34,865 nucleotides of DNA, from IMG/VR virus record IMGVR_UViG_3300033571_010371, positions 1 to 34,865 of that record; one strand, 5' to 3'. The notes beneath the pieces were generated by a model, which did not search any database, was not told where the DNA came from, and saw only the letters and a program-made list of their open reading frames with translations. The position numbers and the translations under genes were made by a program. This document shows, one piece after another, positions 16,631-25,171 of this stretch. The first letter of the stretch is position 1. Each line of letters opens with the position of its first letter. Source of the stretch: a virus.

Positions 16631-18600
16631 CTGAAACCTTGTTTGACGGAATGGTTTTGACAGTAGAAATCGGCTTTTCTACTTCCGCCGGACCAGGGAC
16701 GGTCCCTATCGGCTCAACCCTTGCGTCAATCACCTGGACTGATGTGACCGAACACATTCGGCAAGTGTCAACAACTCGAGGCCGATCCTCAGAACTAGAC
16801 ACCTATCCGGCCGGATCCTGCCAAATCATTCTTGACAACCGAAACCGACTGTTCGACCCCGAAAACACGGCCGGCACTTACTACGGCCAACTCACCCCTT
16901 TACGGCCCATCCGGATTCGAGTTACCCCTAATGGTGGGACGATCCGCTCTATTTTCTTCGGGTTCGTAGACCAATGGCCTCAGTCTTACGACTACCCCAA
17001 CGACGCAACTGTGACTGTGACCGCATCCGATGCGTTCAAAGTCCTCAACGAATTCAAACTCAACGCCTATTGGGGCACTGTGATCAGAGCTGCCAACCCG
17101 GTCGCCTGGTATCGACTCGCCGACCCGACCGGCACTGTTTACCCCTTCGAAACTCAAACCGGAATTTCTGGTTCGGCGATCTGGTATTCGTCGACACCAT
17201 TTGTGCAGTCGTCATGCACATCAGGCCAAAGCCTTATCGTCGACGACTCGGCCACGTCTTCATCATTCGACGGGAACAAAGCCATCCAAATCGTTGACCC
17301 ACTTCCTACATTCGGAAAGTTTTCAACCAACGAATGGTCCGCCGAAATGTGGATCCAAACCACAGAATCGACAACCGGCAACTACGGGATTTTCAATCAT
17401 GGCGATCATGACGGGGCAACCATCGGGATGGTTGTTTCCGGTGGAGTGGGAACAATCGTCGGCCAGTTCGGGAACTACGGCAATTCGGCATCTTTCGTCA
17501 CAAAAAACGTTCAAATCACCGTCAACGATGGGCAACCCCACCACATCGCCATTTCTTACAAATCCGACGCCCCGGTGGGGATCATCAATCAAATTTGGGT
17601 TGATGGCGTTTCTACTGCAACAACCTCAAGTTTCAGCGATGAAGTTGTCAACAATTACACTTTCGTCGATGTCGGGTATCCAACCAGCAAAAGCGCGACA
17701 CCGGCCAACAATTTCACCGAATACTTTCGAGGTTCGATACAGGATCTGGTTTTGTATCGGGAAACAACCTTGTTGGCCGCCGATGTTCTCGCCCATTACC
17801 AGGCCGGATCGGGACAAGGACGCGCTGGTGAACGCACAGACCAACGAATCACCTATCTCGCTTCTCTCACATCTTGGATGTCTGACGGTCTCGACCTTTC
17901 AACCGGAGACACCACCGTCCAAGGAATTCGAGTCAACGGTAAAGGCCTTCTCGACGCGTTGAAAGAAGTAGAAACAGCCGAACAAGGCCGCCTTTTCATG
18001 TCAGTCGACGGAAAAATCCGGTTTATCGACCGCAACGCCGAAGGGTTCGGCAACTTCATCACTTCCCAACAAACATTCTCGGATAACCCTGGCATTGGCG
18101 AAATCGCCTACTCCGACATTGTTTTCACATACGACGACCGGTACATAGCAAACGAAATCACGGTCACTCAACCCAACGGCACGACCTACACAGCGTCGGA
18201 CGCCACCAGCCAATCCAAATATTTCAAACGGACTTTAGATATTTCCGGTTTCATCGCCGACGACGGGTACTACACCACCAACACGGCAATTTCTAAACTC
18301 GGACAATATAAAGACCCGCAAATGCGAATTGACCAGCTCACCGTAAATGTTCGCCGATCAGACACCTACCAGTCGCCTTGTGTCACCCTCGACATCGGCG
18401 ACCGAATCACCGTAGAACGCACCCCCCAAAACGTGGGAAGTGAAATCCTGAAATATCTGATCATCGAAGGCGTAAAGCATTCGATAACTCGAGACAAGTG
18501 GGTTGTCACATTCAACACGACACCCACTTTGCAAAACGCACCGTTTGTCCTGGACTCGGCCACACTGGGAGTTCTCGACACCAATATCCTCGCCTATTAG
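16627..18600 (+). CDS. Baseplate hub/minor tail protein with inserted LamG-like domain
   Basis: This 657-residue protein follows the tape measure in an ATGA overlap. Residues 1-155 and about 400-657 form the tail hub type of protein (RSSELDTYPAGSCQIILDN-like segment at about 55-72, GKGLLDALKEVETAEQGRLF near 430). Between them, about residues 158-395, sits a concanavalin/LamG-like beta domain: AWYRLADPTG at the start, SAEMWIQT, HHIAISYKS, IWVDG, and GSIQDLVLYRETTL at the end. LamG-like domains bind carbohydrate, so the insert may contact the host surface. GGAG lies just before the start. Confidence 0.85.
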   Translation: MTETLFDGMVLTVEIGFSTSAGPGTVPIGSTLASITWTDVTEHIRQVSTTRGRSSELDTYPAGSCQIILDNRNRLFDPENTAGTYYGQLTPLRPIRIRVTPNGGTIRSIFFGFVDQWPQSYDYPNDATVTVTASDAFKVLNEFKLNAYWGTVIRAANPVAWYRLADPTGTVYPFETQTGISGSAIWYSSTPFVQSSCTSGQSLIVDDSATSSSFDGNKAIQIVDPLPTFGKFSTNEWSAEMWIQTTESTTGNYGIFNHGDHDGATIGMVVSGGVGTIVGQFGNYGNSASFVTKNVQITVNDGQPHHIAISYKSDAPVGIINQIWVDGVSTATTSSFSDEVVNNYTFVDVGYPTSKSATPANNFTEYFRGSIQDLVLYRETTLLAADVLAHYQAGSGQGRAGERTDQRITYLASLTSWMSDGLDLSTGDTTVQGIRVNGKGLLDALKEVETAEQGRLFMSVDGKIRFIDRNAEGFGNFITSQQTFSDNPGIGEIAYSDIVFTYDDRYIANEITVTQPNGTTYTASDATSQSKYFKRTLDISGFIADDGYYTTNTAISKLGQYKDPQMRIDQLTVNVRRSDTYQSPCVTLDIGDRITVERTPQNVGSEILKYLIIEGVKHSITRDKWVVTFNTTPTLQNAPFVLDSATLGVLDTNILAY

Positions 18601-18608
18601 GAGCATCA

Positions 18609-19271
18609 ATGGGGTCCGGTTTCAAAACCTTCACCGCAACAGTTCTGACCGCATCGGAAATGAACAATTATCTGATGGAACAATCGGTGATGACGTTTGC
18701 GTCTACCGGCGCGCGTGACGTTGCCGTAACCGCCCCTGAAGCCGGGATGGTCGCGTACATCCGTTCCAACGACTCCTCAGAAGGTTTGTACCATTACTCT
18801 TCGGCCTCAGCATGGCGCAAAGGCCCAGGCTGGAACTCCCCTTGGGGTGTTCAAGCGGCCGCCAAAATCACTAGCGGCACCTCATCGTCTGGCGCAACTC
18901 CGACGACAGTTTCAGGGTTCAGTATTTCAACTCCGAGCCTGCCAGCAAACCGTTACTTGAAACACACTGTTTCGGGTCACATCATTTTTGGTTCAGTGAA
19001 CGACACCGGCCGAATCGCTATCTACAACGCCGCTTCTAGCGGATCTGAAGTCGCAGCATCGGATTACACGCCCTATGCGAATTCAACGACAATCGCTTTC
19101 GGGATTTCGTTTAGCTGGTATGAAACGACCACGACAACCGCCGCTCTGGATCGCCGGATTGTCGTATACCGGGCAACGGGTTCATCATCGAATATCAGAT
19201 TTTTTGCTGATGCAACCCGGCCCGCTATCTACACCATCGAAGACATTGGACCTTCGGGGGCGCCGGCCTAA
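18609..19271 (+). CDS. Minor tail protein
   Basis: This 220-residue protein opens with GFKTFTATVLTASEMNNYLMEQ, and then FASTGARD, a sequence pattern frequent at the start of minor tail or fibre-related proteins in actinophages. The rest is Ser/Thr-rich and beta-prone. AGGAG (18599-18603) lies five bases before ATG. Its position between hub and endolysin agrees with a tail tip role. The exact role is not known. Confidence 0.72.
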   Translation: MGSGFKTFTATVLTASEMNNYLMEQSVMTFASTGARDVAVTAPEAGMVAYIRSNDSSEGLYHYSSASAWRKGPGWNSPWGVQAAAKITSGTSSSGATPTTVSGFSISTPSLPANRYLKHTVSGHIIFGSVNDTGRIAIYNAASSGSEVAASDYTPYANSTTIAFGISFSWYETTTTTAALDRRIVVYRATGSSSNIRFFADATRPAIYTIEDIGPSGAPA

Positions 19272-20071
19272 TGGGTTACTACCTAATCGACAACCCACCG
19301 GCTTCCCCACAGTTTTATCCCTCAAGGTCGAACACGCCGACATACGCTGTAGGGGTTCATACCAGCGAAGGCCCCACCGGACCGGGAAGCGCGCGCAACC
19401 TCGCCGCGTTCATCGCGAAACGCTCCGACCCGGGGTCATACGCCTGTATCGTTGACAGTGAAGAAACGGTTGTGATGGTCCCGCCGGACTACACCACCTT
19501 TTCGGTAGCCGCATCCGGCTACAACTCTCGCACCTGGCACATTTGTCTAGCCGGACGATCCAGCGAATTGGACCCCGACGATCCGAACACACAATCGATG
19601 ATCTCCAGGGCCGGTGAAGCAATCAACGCATTGTGGAACCTTTTGGGCATTCCGTTATCAAACGCTGAATGGGTGGGCACCGCCGCACTCGAACGCCCCG
19701 GGTTATTCTGTCATGGTGACGTTCAGCCTTGGGATAGGTCTGATGCCTGGTCGACACATCCGGACCGCGCCCGTCTCGATCAGCTCCTCATCAACGCAAT
19801 CAATCCGCCGATCCCCCCAACCCCTCAGGACGATGAAATGAAACGGTATCTGATAAAAGGCAAGAATCGTCCGGACGTTTTTCTTTGTGACGCCGGTTTG
19901 GGTTGGAAATGGCATATTCCGGCAGGGCAAATGAAAAATGTTGTTTATGTCATCACCCAACCGTCTGGCGGCCAGTTTCTTATACCAGCCGGCGCCAATA
20001 CTGTCGTTGTAGAAGGCCAAACAGTTTGGGTTGCAGATCAGGCATTCACTGACGCAATCCCCACCATCTAA
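19271..20071 (+). CDS. Endolysin: N-acetylmuramoyl-L-alanine amidase (Amidase_2)
   Basis: This 266-residue enzyme cuts the amide bond between muramic acid and the stem peptide at the end of infection. The catalytic domain (about 1-175) shows the zinc ligands of the Amidase_2 family: H30 in VGVHTSEG, H148 in LFCHGD, and a later Asp/His in SDAWSTHPD. A Pro-rich linker (NPPIPPTPQDD, about 178-188) joins a 76-residue C-terminal domain that probably binds the cell wall; I do not recognise its family. No signal peptide is visible, so it needs a holin. It starts in a TAATG overlap. Confidence 0.9.
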   Translation: MGYYLIDNPPASPQFYPSRSNTPTYAVGVHTSEGPTGPGSARNLAAFIAKRSDPGSYACIVDSEETVVMVPPDYTTFSVAASGYNSRTWHICLAGRSSELDPDDPNTQSMISRAGEAINALWNLLGIPLSNAEWVGTAALERPGLFCHGDVQPWDRSDAWSTHPDRARLDQLLINAINPPIPPTPQDDEMKRYLIKGKNRPDVFLCDAGLGWKWHIPAGQMKNVVYVITQPSGGQFLIPAGANTVVVEGQTVWVADQAFTDAIPTI

Positions 20072-20091
20072 CAGGATCGGTAGCCGATGTC

Positions 20092-20337
20092 ATGGAATGG
20101 GAACCGATTATCGCCGCGTCAGTCACCGGGTTTCTAGCGTTCGCTGGGGTGATTTGGCAGTCACGGAAAACACGTCGCATCAACACCGACGAACACTCCG
20201 AGAATTCTAAAAAGTTGGATCGTATTGAACAGAAGGTTGACTCGACCGCTGTAAGGGTTGAAACTGTTTCGGACCGGCTTGACGATCACATCGTCCTTCA
20301 CCGCATGACATCCCGAAAGCCTTGGTGGCGTAGATGA
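20092..20337 (+). CDS. Membrane protein with coiled coil, holin-like candidate
   Basis: This 81-residue protein has one transmembrane helix (about 6-23, PIIAASVTGFLAFAGVIW), a basic patch (RKTRR) and a helical, coiled-coil-prone tail with DRIEQKVDSTAVRVETVSDRL. Its place just after the endolysin and its topology suggest a lysis role (holin, or antiholin to the r1t-like protein at 22261), though such single-helix proteins are diverse. The ribosome binding site is weak. It overlaps the next gene by ATGA. Confidence 0.65.
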   Translation: MEWEPIIAASVTGFLAFAGVIWQSRKTRRINTDEHSENSKKLDRIEQKVDSTAVRVETVSDRLDDHIVLHRMTSRKPWWRR

Positions 20338-20564
20338 CCTTTGCTGATGACGTCCGAGCAGAAACCCGCACCCCTGGCGTTGAATGCCGGTTGTGTTTTC
20401 TTTTGCGAAACCAAACCCCGAAAATCCGGGAAGAAGTCATGGAAGTTTTGGCCGACCCATCTTGGGATGCCGAAGCAATCTCTAGGGCTATGAAGCGGAG
20501 AGGGTGGGAAATCCGTGGCGAAGGAATCAGGAAACACCGACGAAACTGCCTCGTTCCGAAATGA
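20334..20564 (+). CDS. Small helix-turn-helix-like DNA-binding protein
   Basis: This 76-residue protein has a C-x2-C pair (C18, C21) and then helices with the pattern DAEAISRAMKRRGWEIRGEGIRKHRRNC, which resembles a winged or simple helix-turn-helix seen in small actinophage proteins (often ending in KRHRRGEC-like). It may bind DNA or take part in packaging or regulation. It begins in an ATGA overlap and its last 50 bases overlap the phosphoesterase gene. Confidence 0.6.
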   Translation: MTFADDVRAETRTPGVECRLCFLLRNQTPKIREEVMEVLADPSWDAEAISRAMKRRGWEIRGEGIRKHRRNCLVPK

Positions 20565-21747
20565 AGTAGCGGCCGGATCGCGACATCGACGAACCCACCC
20601 TCAAGGCTGGGAACCTGGTGTCGCCTGGAACGGCCGTGAAGGCACCCTCACCACCCCACCCCTCGAGGCCGACCCGACGACAGGGGTGTGGTCTGAACTT
20701 GTTTCCGACTGGGGACTAGACCCGCTAACCACCGAAGTTGTCGAAGGATCTGTCCAGGTTCGGGCATGGGACACCCATGACGGCCGCCGGCTCCGTTACT
20801 ACCGGGCCACCCTACGCGCACGCGAATTCGACTACGACCGCCCCGACGTAGACGCCCTTTGCCGACTTATTGAACGCCGCAAACCAGTCAAAGCCACTGA
20901 ACCGTCCACACAGCCCCTCAGATCGCTTGTGTGCCTCTTAGCGGACTGGCAATTGGGAAAGGCAGGCGAAGCCAATGGCGGCACTCCAGAGACAATCCAA
21001 AGGATCTGTCAGGCCATCGACCAAATCCCCAAACGAATCCGTGAACTCAAAAAAGCCGGCCGCCCCGTCGACTCCGTCTACCTTGTCGGCCTTGGCGATC
21101 TAGTCGAACAATGCCACGGCCACTACCCCGGCCAAACCTTCAACGTCGACCTTGACAGACGAGAACAACTTCGCCTCGCTCGCCGACTCATACTCCGCAC
21201 CGTCGACAACATCATCGGGCACACCCCTCGAATCGTTTTGGCAGCTGTACCAGGCAACCACGGAGAAAACCGGTTGAACGGCAAAGCCTTCACCCGAACC
21301 ACCGACAACGACGACCTGGCAGTAGTGGAACAGGTCGCCGAAATCTTGGCCGCCAACCCCGACCGCTACGGATCTTGCACCACCGTCCTAGCCGCCGGAA
21401 ACAATCTGGTTTTAGACATCGCCGGAATCCCCGTCGGGTTCGCCCACGGCCACAAAGCCGGCGCCTCCGGACATCCAGCCGCCAAACTCGAAAACTGGTG
21501 GAAAGGCCAAGTGATGGGACGCCAACCAATCGCCGACGCCGACATCCTCATCACCGGCCACTATCACCATTTCATATGTTCAGAAACATCCGGCCGAACA
21601 TTCATGCAAGCCCCAGCGATGGACGGAGGATCCGGATGGTGGACCGACATGAGCGGCCAAAACTCCCCCTCCGGATTTCTCACTCTCGGCATCGGAACCG
21701 GCTACGGCCCTCGAGGCTGGGGCGACCTCCACATCCACTCCGTATAA
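20515..21747 (+). CDS. MRE11/SbcD-like metallophosphoesterase
   Basis: This 410-residue protein has the calcineurin-type phosphoesterase motifs in order: ADWQLG (D144, Q146), GLGDLVE (D195), PGNHGE (N248, H249), FAHGHKAG (H311, H313) and ITGHYHH (H349, H351). They bind two metal ions and hydrolyse phosphodiesters, so a DNA nuclease role is likely. The first motif has Gln in place of the usual His of DxH. The first 130 residues, with GWEPGVAWNG and TTPPLE, are the extra N-terminal part typical of this actinophage group. GTG 20515 follows a purine-rich GGGTGGG. It lies among lysis genes rather than replication genes. Confidence 0.82.
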   Translation: MAKESGNTDETASFRNEVAAGSRHRRTHPQGWEPGVAWNGREGTLTTPPLEADPTTGVWSELVSDWGLDPLTTEVVEGSVQVRAWDTHDGRRLRYYRATLRAREFDYDRPDVDALCRLIERRKPVKATEPSTQPLRSLVCLLADWQLGKAGEANGGTPETIQRICQAIDQIPKRIRELKKAGRPVDSVYLVGLGDLVEQCHGHYPGQTFNVDLDRREQLRLARRLILRTVDNIIGHTPRIVLAAVPGNHGENRLNGKAFTRTTDNDDLAVVEQVAEILAANPDRYGSCTTVLAAGNNLVLDIAGIPVGFAHGHKAGASGHPAAKLENWWKGQVMGRQPIADADILITGHYHHFICSETSGRTFMQAPAMDGGSGWWTDMSGQNSPSGFLTLGIGTGYGPRGWGDLHIHSV

Positions 21748-21758
21748 AGGAACCCGAC

Positions 21759-22136
21759 ATGGAAGAAATAGAACCAGAAGAAGAATTCGACGCCCACTGG
21801 CCCTCCATCCTCCTGGACGCCTTCGCTTTAGTCCATGGGGATCGGGGCCGAGCGTACGGACCGCCCTGGGAGGATTACGCGCGCGTCACCTACACATTCA
21901 ACAGCCTTTGGGGTGCCGACGTCTTAGATGCCAACGCCGGCATTCTGTTTATGGTTTGCATGAAACTCGGCCGAATCGCCCACGGCCTCGAACAGGGTTT
22001 CGATGCCGACCAGTTGAAAGACTCAATCACCGACGCCGCCGGGTATTTGGACTGCCTTTACGGGTCACTTCTCAACCCGCTTCAAACCACTGTTCTTTTT
22101 GAAGACGACGAATCCGAATGGGACGAAGAGGAATGA
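21759..22136 (+). CDS. DUF6378-like protein
   Basis: This 125-residue acidic protein has RGRAYGPPWEDYARVTYTFNSLWG, followed by a helical stretch with FMVCMKLGRIAHG and a late segment SITDAAGYLDCLYGSLL. This is the layout of the DUF6378-type phage proteins (RGKxYGxPxxD...KxxR...DxxGY), whose function is not established. The all-helical shape resembles MazG-like nucleotide pyrophosphohydrolases, but catalytic acidic motifs are not clear. AAGGA lies 7 bases before ATG 21759. The same frame is open further upstream inside the phosphoesterase gene, which I treat as chance. Confidence 0.7.
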   Translation: MEEIEPEEEFDAHWPSILLDAFALVHGDRGRAYGPPWEDYARVTYTFNSLWGADVLDANAGILFMVCMKLGRIAHGLEQGFDADQLKDSITDAAGYLDCLYGSLLNPLQTTVLFEDDESEWDEEE

Positions 22137-22261
22137 CGATCACGATTGAACCCGAGAGCATCCCAATCACCCGACCCGAAGAAGAACCGGAAGAGTACGA
22201 TCCTCAAGAGCATGAGTTTCCCGACGAACAGCCATACCCAACTCCTGACTGGAAACCGTGA
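22133..22261 (+). CDS. Small acidic protein of unknown function
   Basis: This 42-residue protein is rich in Glu, Asp and Pro (EEEPEEYDPQEHEF). It starts in an ATGA overlap with the preceding gene and its TGA overlaps the ATG of the holin (TGATG), which supports translation. The family is not recognised. It may simply couple translation into the holin gene. Confidence 0.6.
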   Translation: MTITIEPESIPITRPEEEPEEYDPQEHEFPDEQPYPTPDWKP

Positions 22262-22494
22262 TGTTCACAAAATCGTTTTTGAAGCAACTGGCGGAACGGG
22301 CCATCAAAACTTTCTCTCAAACCATCGTTGCTTTGGCCGGTGCAACCCAAATGGATTGGCTAAACCTTGACTGGCAACACCTTCTCGCCACTTCCGTTGT
22401 CGCCGCCCTCTTGTCTGCCCTGACCTCGATTGCATCCGACAAAATCGGACCCGCCGGCTCCCCGTCAGTCGTGAACACCTATCAGGGGCCGTGA
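22261..22494 (+). CDS. Holin, r1t-like
   Basis: This 77-residue protein fits the phage r1t holin family: a basic amphipathic start (FTKSFLKQLAERAIKTFSQT), a first hydrophobic stretch around IVALAGATQMDWLNLDW, and a second helix ATSVVAALLSALTSIASD, then a short polar tail. It would form the membrane lesion that lets the endolysin reach peptidoglycan. It starts in a TGATG overlap. It is separated from the endolysin by five genes. Confidence 0.85.
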   Translation: MFTKSFLKQLAERAIKTFSQTIVALAGATQMDWLNLDWQHLLATSVVAALLSALTSIASDKIGPAGSPSVVNTYQGP

Positions 22495-22495
22495 A

Positions 22496-22837
22496 ATGCC
22501 GGCCACATACAACATCACAATTCGGATGGGGGACACGGAAACCATTTCGGTCACCATTCAAGATTCGGCTGGGGCAGCGGTTGACATTTCGGGCCGTAGT
22601 TATGCCGCTCAGATCCGAAGCAACGCCGACGACACAACCGTCTTGGCAACGTTCGCTTGTGCCGTGGTTTCCGGTCCCGCCGGGACTTTGTCTGCAACTT
22701 TGACTTCCACCCAAACAGCGGCCCTTACTCCTGGGGTTGGGGTATGGGATTTGCAGGAAACAAACCCGGTTGGCCCTGTAGTCACGACATTGTTGGCAGG
22801 GCAAGTCACAATTGTTCAGGATGTCACTAGGTCATGA
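22496..22837 (+). CDS. Ig/BppU-like baseplate or fibre-base protein
   Basis: This 113-residue protein is beta-rich: YNITIRMGDTETISVTI, DISGRSYAAQIRS, GTLSATLTSTQTAALTPG, and VWDLQETNP are the repeated features of the N-terminal BppU-like or Ig-like domains that attach fibres to the baseplate. It lies directly before and overlaps the collagen-like fibre gene, so it probably connects the fibre to the tail. The stop overlaps the next start (ATGA). Confidence 0.65.
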   Translation: MPATYNITIRMGDTETISVTIQDSAGAAVDISGRSYAAQIRSNADDTTVLATFACAVVSGPAGTLSATLTSTQTAALTPGVGVWDLQETNPVGPVVTTLLAGQVTIVQDVTRS

Positions 22838-24054
22838 GTGAATCAGTAGTCCTGAAGTTGACTGATGTGACGTTGACGAATACGGAGTCAACGGTCGAAG
22901 TGACGCGCACAGTCCCCGAAATTGTGATCGCTGGCATTGCCGGGCCTGCCGGTCCCGCCGGAGCTGGTGGAGCACTCGGCTACTACGGGGCTTTTTCGGA
23001 TTACACAACCCAAACACCGGTAGCAGATACCGCAACAGCCATGTTGTTGGGAACGACTGATGAAGCCAACGGGGTTTCAATTGTTTCCGGTTCACAGATT
23101 ACGTTCGCTAATGCTGGAACTTACAATGTGCAATGGTCCGGCCAGTTCGTAAACACTGCAACCGCCGATTGTGATGTTTCCGTATGGTTCAGAAAAAACG
23201 GGGTCGATGTCCCGGGTTCCACAGGGATTGTGAATGTCCCGTCTAAGCACGGGTCTAGTTCGGGCCACGCGTTGCCTTCATGGAACTTTGTGTTGACTGT
23301 CGCCGCGAATGATTACGTCCAGTTTTACTGGTCGTCGCCGTTGACGTCTGTCGCTATCACGACTTTTCCGATTTCTGGTTCACCGACTCGACCGACTACG
23401 GCGAGTCTGGTGGTTACTGCTACGCAGGTCATGTATACGCAAGCCGGCCCGCAAGGCGCGACTGGCCCGCAGGGGTTTCAGGGCAATCAAGGTGTTCAGG
23501 GCAGCCAAGGTGTTCAAGGCACACAAGGTAACCAGGGCGCGCAAGGCAACCAGGGGGCGCAAGGCAGTCAAGGTGTTCAGGGCGTTCAGGGCAGCCAAGG
23601 CGCACAGGGCGCACAGGGCGCACAGGGCACACAAGGCAGTCAAGGTGTTCAGGGCGTTCAGGGCAGCCAAGGCGTTCAGGGCAGCCAAGGCGTTCAGGGC
23701 GCCGATGGGGCACAGGGCGCACAGGGCAGCCAAGGCAATCAAGGCGCACAGGGCGCACAGGGCGCGCAAGGCGCACAGGGCAGCCAAGGCGCACAGGGCG
23801 CCGATGGGGCACAAGGCGCACAAGGCAGCCAAGGCGTTCAGGGCAGTCAAGGCGTCCAAGGCAATCAGGGCGCACAGGGCGCACAGGGCAGCCAAGGCGT
23901 TCAGGGGGCGCAGGGCACCGCCGGCGCGCAGGGCGCACAGGGCAGCCAAGGCGTTCAGGGGGCGCAGGGCACCGCCGGCGCGCAGGGCGCACAGGGCGCA
24001 AACCCGCTGCCCGATGACGACCAACTAATCCTGTCCTATCAAGTCTTCTCGTAA
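22834..24054 (+). CDS. Collagen-like tail fibre
   Basis: This 406-residue protein has an N-terminal beta domain (about 1-200; TNF/C1q-like character with ITFANAGTYNVQWSGQF) and then 62 uninterrupted Gly-X-Y triplets (bases 23446-24003), followed by a short C-terminus NPLPDDDQ. In most triplets the Y position is Gln and X is Ala, Val, Ser or Asn. Gln-rich Gly-X-Y repeats can form a triple helix without hydroxyproline. It should be a trimeric fibre protein. The domain order is reversed from many phage fibres, with the globular part first. DNA repeats make it prone to length changes. Confidence 0.88.
   Translation: MSESVVLKLTDVTLTNTESTVEVTRTVPEIVIAGIAGPAGPAGAGGALGYYGAFSDYTTQTPVADTATAMLLGTTDEANGVSIVSGSQITFANAGTYNVQWSGQFVNTATADCDVSVWFRKNGVDVPGSTGIVNVPSKHGSSSGHALPSWNFVLTVAANDYVQFYWSSPLTSVAITTFPISGSPTRPTTASLVVTATQVMYTQAGPQGATGPQGFQGNQGVQGSQGVQGTQGNQGAQGNQGAQGSQGVQGVQGSQGAQGAQGAQGTQGSQGVQGVQGSQGVQGSQGVQGADGAQGAQGSQGNQGAQGAQGAQGAQGSQGAQGADGAQGAQGSQGVQGSQGVQGNQGAQGAQGSQGVQGAQGTAGAQGAQGSQGVQGAQGTAGAQGAQGANPLPDDDQLILSYQVFS
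23446..24003 (+). repeat. Gly-X-Y coding repeat with 54-bp exact tandem duplication
   Basis: A 558-bp array of 9-bp units of the kind GGCGCACAG or GGCAGCCAA encodes 62 collagen triplets. Inside it, 23887-23940 is repeated exactly at 23941-23994 (54 bp, six triplets). This indicates a recent duplication and likely size polymorphism between relatives. Confidence 0.92.
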
Positions 24055-24062
24055 GGATCATC

Positions 24063-24422
24063 ATGGCTTCCTATTCAAAACTCATCCTTTCCGGGTCAAC
24101 GGACGGTCGTGCCATCAAAGTCGCAGCGACCGCGACAGCTGGCACCACGATCCACACCGGATCGGCTACCGCTGCCACGCTCGACGAAATATGGCTGTAC
24201 GCGCAGAACACCGACACAACTGCGCGCAAGTTGACGATCGAATGGGGTGGCACCACCGCCCCCGACGATCTCATTGAAGTCACGATCGGACCCGAACAGG
24301 GTCTCGTTCTGATCGCACCGGGTCTCATTATCAAAGGAAACGCCACGCCGCTAGTGGTGCGAGCGTTCGCCGCAACGACCAACGTCGTCACGATTCACGG
24401 TTACGTCAACAGGATCGCCTAA
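24063..24422 (+). CDS. Fibre-associated beta-rich protein
   Basis: This 119-residue protein is beta-rich with YSKLILSGSTDGRAIKVAATA near the start, EIWLYAQNTDTTARKLTIEWGG in the middle and NVVTIHGYVNRIA at the end. Small proteins of this kind often follow tail fibre genes and can decorate the tip or the capsid. AAGGA (24053-24057) lies five bases before ATG. A named family is not certain. The next gene overlaps its stop (TAATG). Confidence 0.6.
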   Translation: MASYSKLILSGSTDGRAIKVAATATAGTTIHTGSATAATLDEIWLYAQNTDTTARKLTIEWGGTTAPDDLIEVTIGPEQGLVLIAPGLIIKGNATPLVVRAFAATTNVVTIHGYVNRIA

Positions 24423-25171
24423 TGCGTCGGAAGCCGAAACGTGGGGAAGCGTCAAGGTTCACGGCCGTTCCGGTTGCAACTGCGCCAAGTTTCTCGCCGC
24501 TCTCATTGCGTCCGCACCTATGGTTAGACGCCGCTGATCCGTCAACGATCACGTCTTCTTCGGGGCTGGTTTCGCAGTGGAGTGACAAGAGCGGAAACGA
24601 GCGTCACGCCACACAGGGAACCTCAGCGCTTCAACCATCGACGGGCACGACAACTAAGAACGGGCTGAACGTCATATCGTTCACCGGTCGACATCTGACG
24701 ACTCCGGACGCGTCGGGAGTAAACCCGCAAACCGGTGGGGTGACCTACTTTATCGTCTCCGTTCAGACGACAGCGACGACCGGTCAGGCATGGGGACAGC
24801 GAGACGGAACCGGTCTTAGTCGCCTCATCTTGCAGTATCTCGCGGGAACAACCATTCAAAGCGCTACGGGCGGACTCCCGGTTTCTGTCCTATCGGTCAC
24901 GTACGCGAACGTCTGGAACCTAATCAGAATCGACCTTCCTGCAGGAGTAACGCAGATACGCGTCACGTCTTACAACGGAGGCGCTCTTTCCACCTCCGAT
25001 ACAACCACCGGAAACGAACAGGGAAACGGAGGGTATGTCTTCGGAAACAATAAGACTCTCAACACTGCAATGACTGGACACATCGCCGAAGTCATCGCGT
25101 GCCCATACACACAACTTCAGCAAGCGCAGCAAGTCGAAAGATATCTCAACGCGAAATGGGCGATATTCTGA
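24422..25171 (+). CDS. LamG/concanavalin-like tail adhesin
   Basis: This 249-residue protein has a basic N-terminus (MRRKPKRGEASR) and then LRPHLWLDAADPSTI, SGLVSQWSDKSGNERHATQ and VISFTGRHLTT, which are hallmarks of LamG/concanavalin-like sugar-binding domains; it ends in AQQVERYLNAKW, a common closing helix of such proteins. It probably binds surface glycans of the host. It overlaps both neighbours by one base, and AGGA (24411-24414) precedes the start. Confidence 0.75.
   Translation: MRRKPKRGEASRFTAVPVATAPSFSPLSLRPHLWLDAADPSTITSSSGLVSQWSDKSGNERHATQGTSALQPSTGTTTKNGLNVISFTGRHLTTPDASGVNPQTGGVTYFIVSVQTTATTGQAWGQRDGTGLSRLILQYLAGTTIQSATGGLPVSVLSVTYANVWNLIRIDLPAGVTQIRVTSYNGGALSTSDTTTGNEQGNGGYVFGNNKTLNTAMTGHIAEVIACPYTQLQQAQQVERYLNAKWAIF

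Noticed and set aside
22258-22260. GTG 22258 as the holin start
   Set aside because: It would add one residue only; ATG 22261 gives the usual TGATG overlap with the preceding small gene.
23446-24003. CRISPR-like or minisatellite repeat array
   Set aside because: The repeats are 9-bp coding units in frame with a collagen-like protein; there are no unique spacers. Long open frames on other strands here are results of the repeat.
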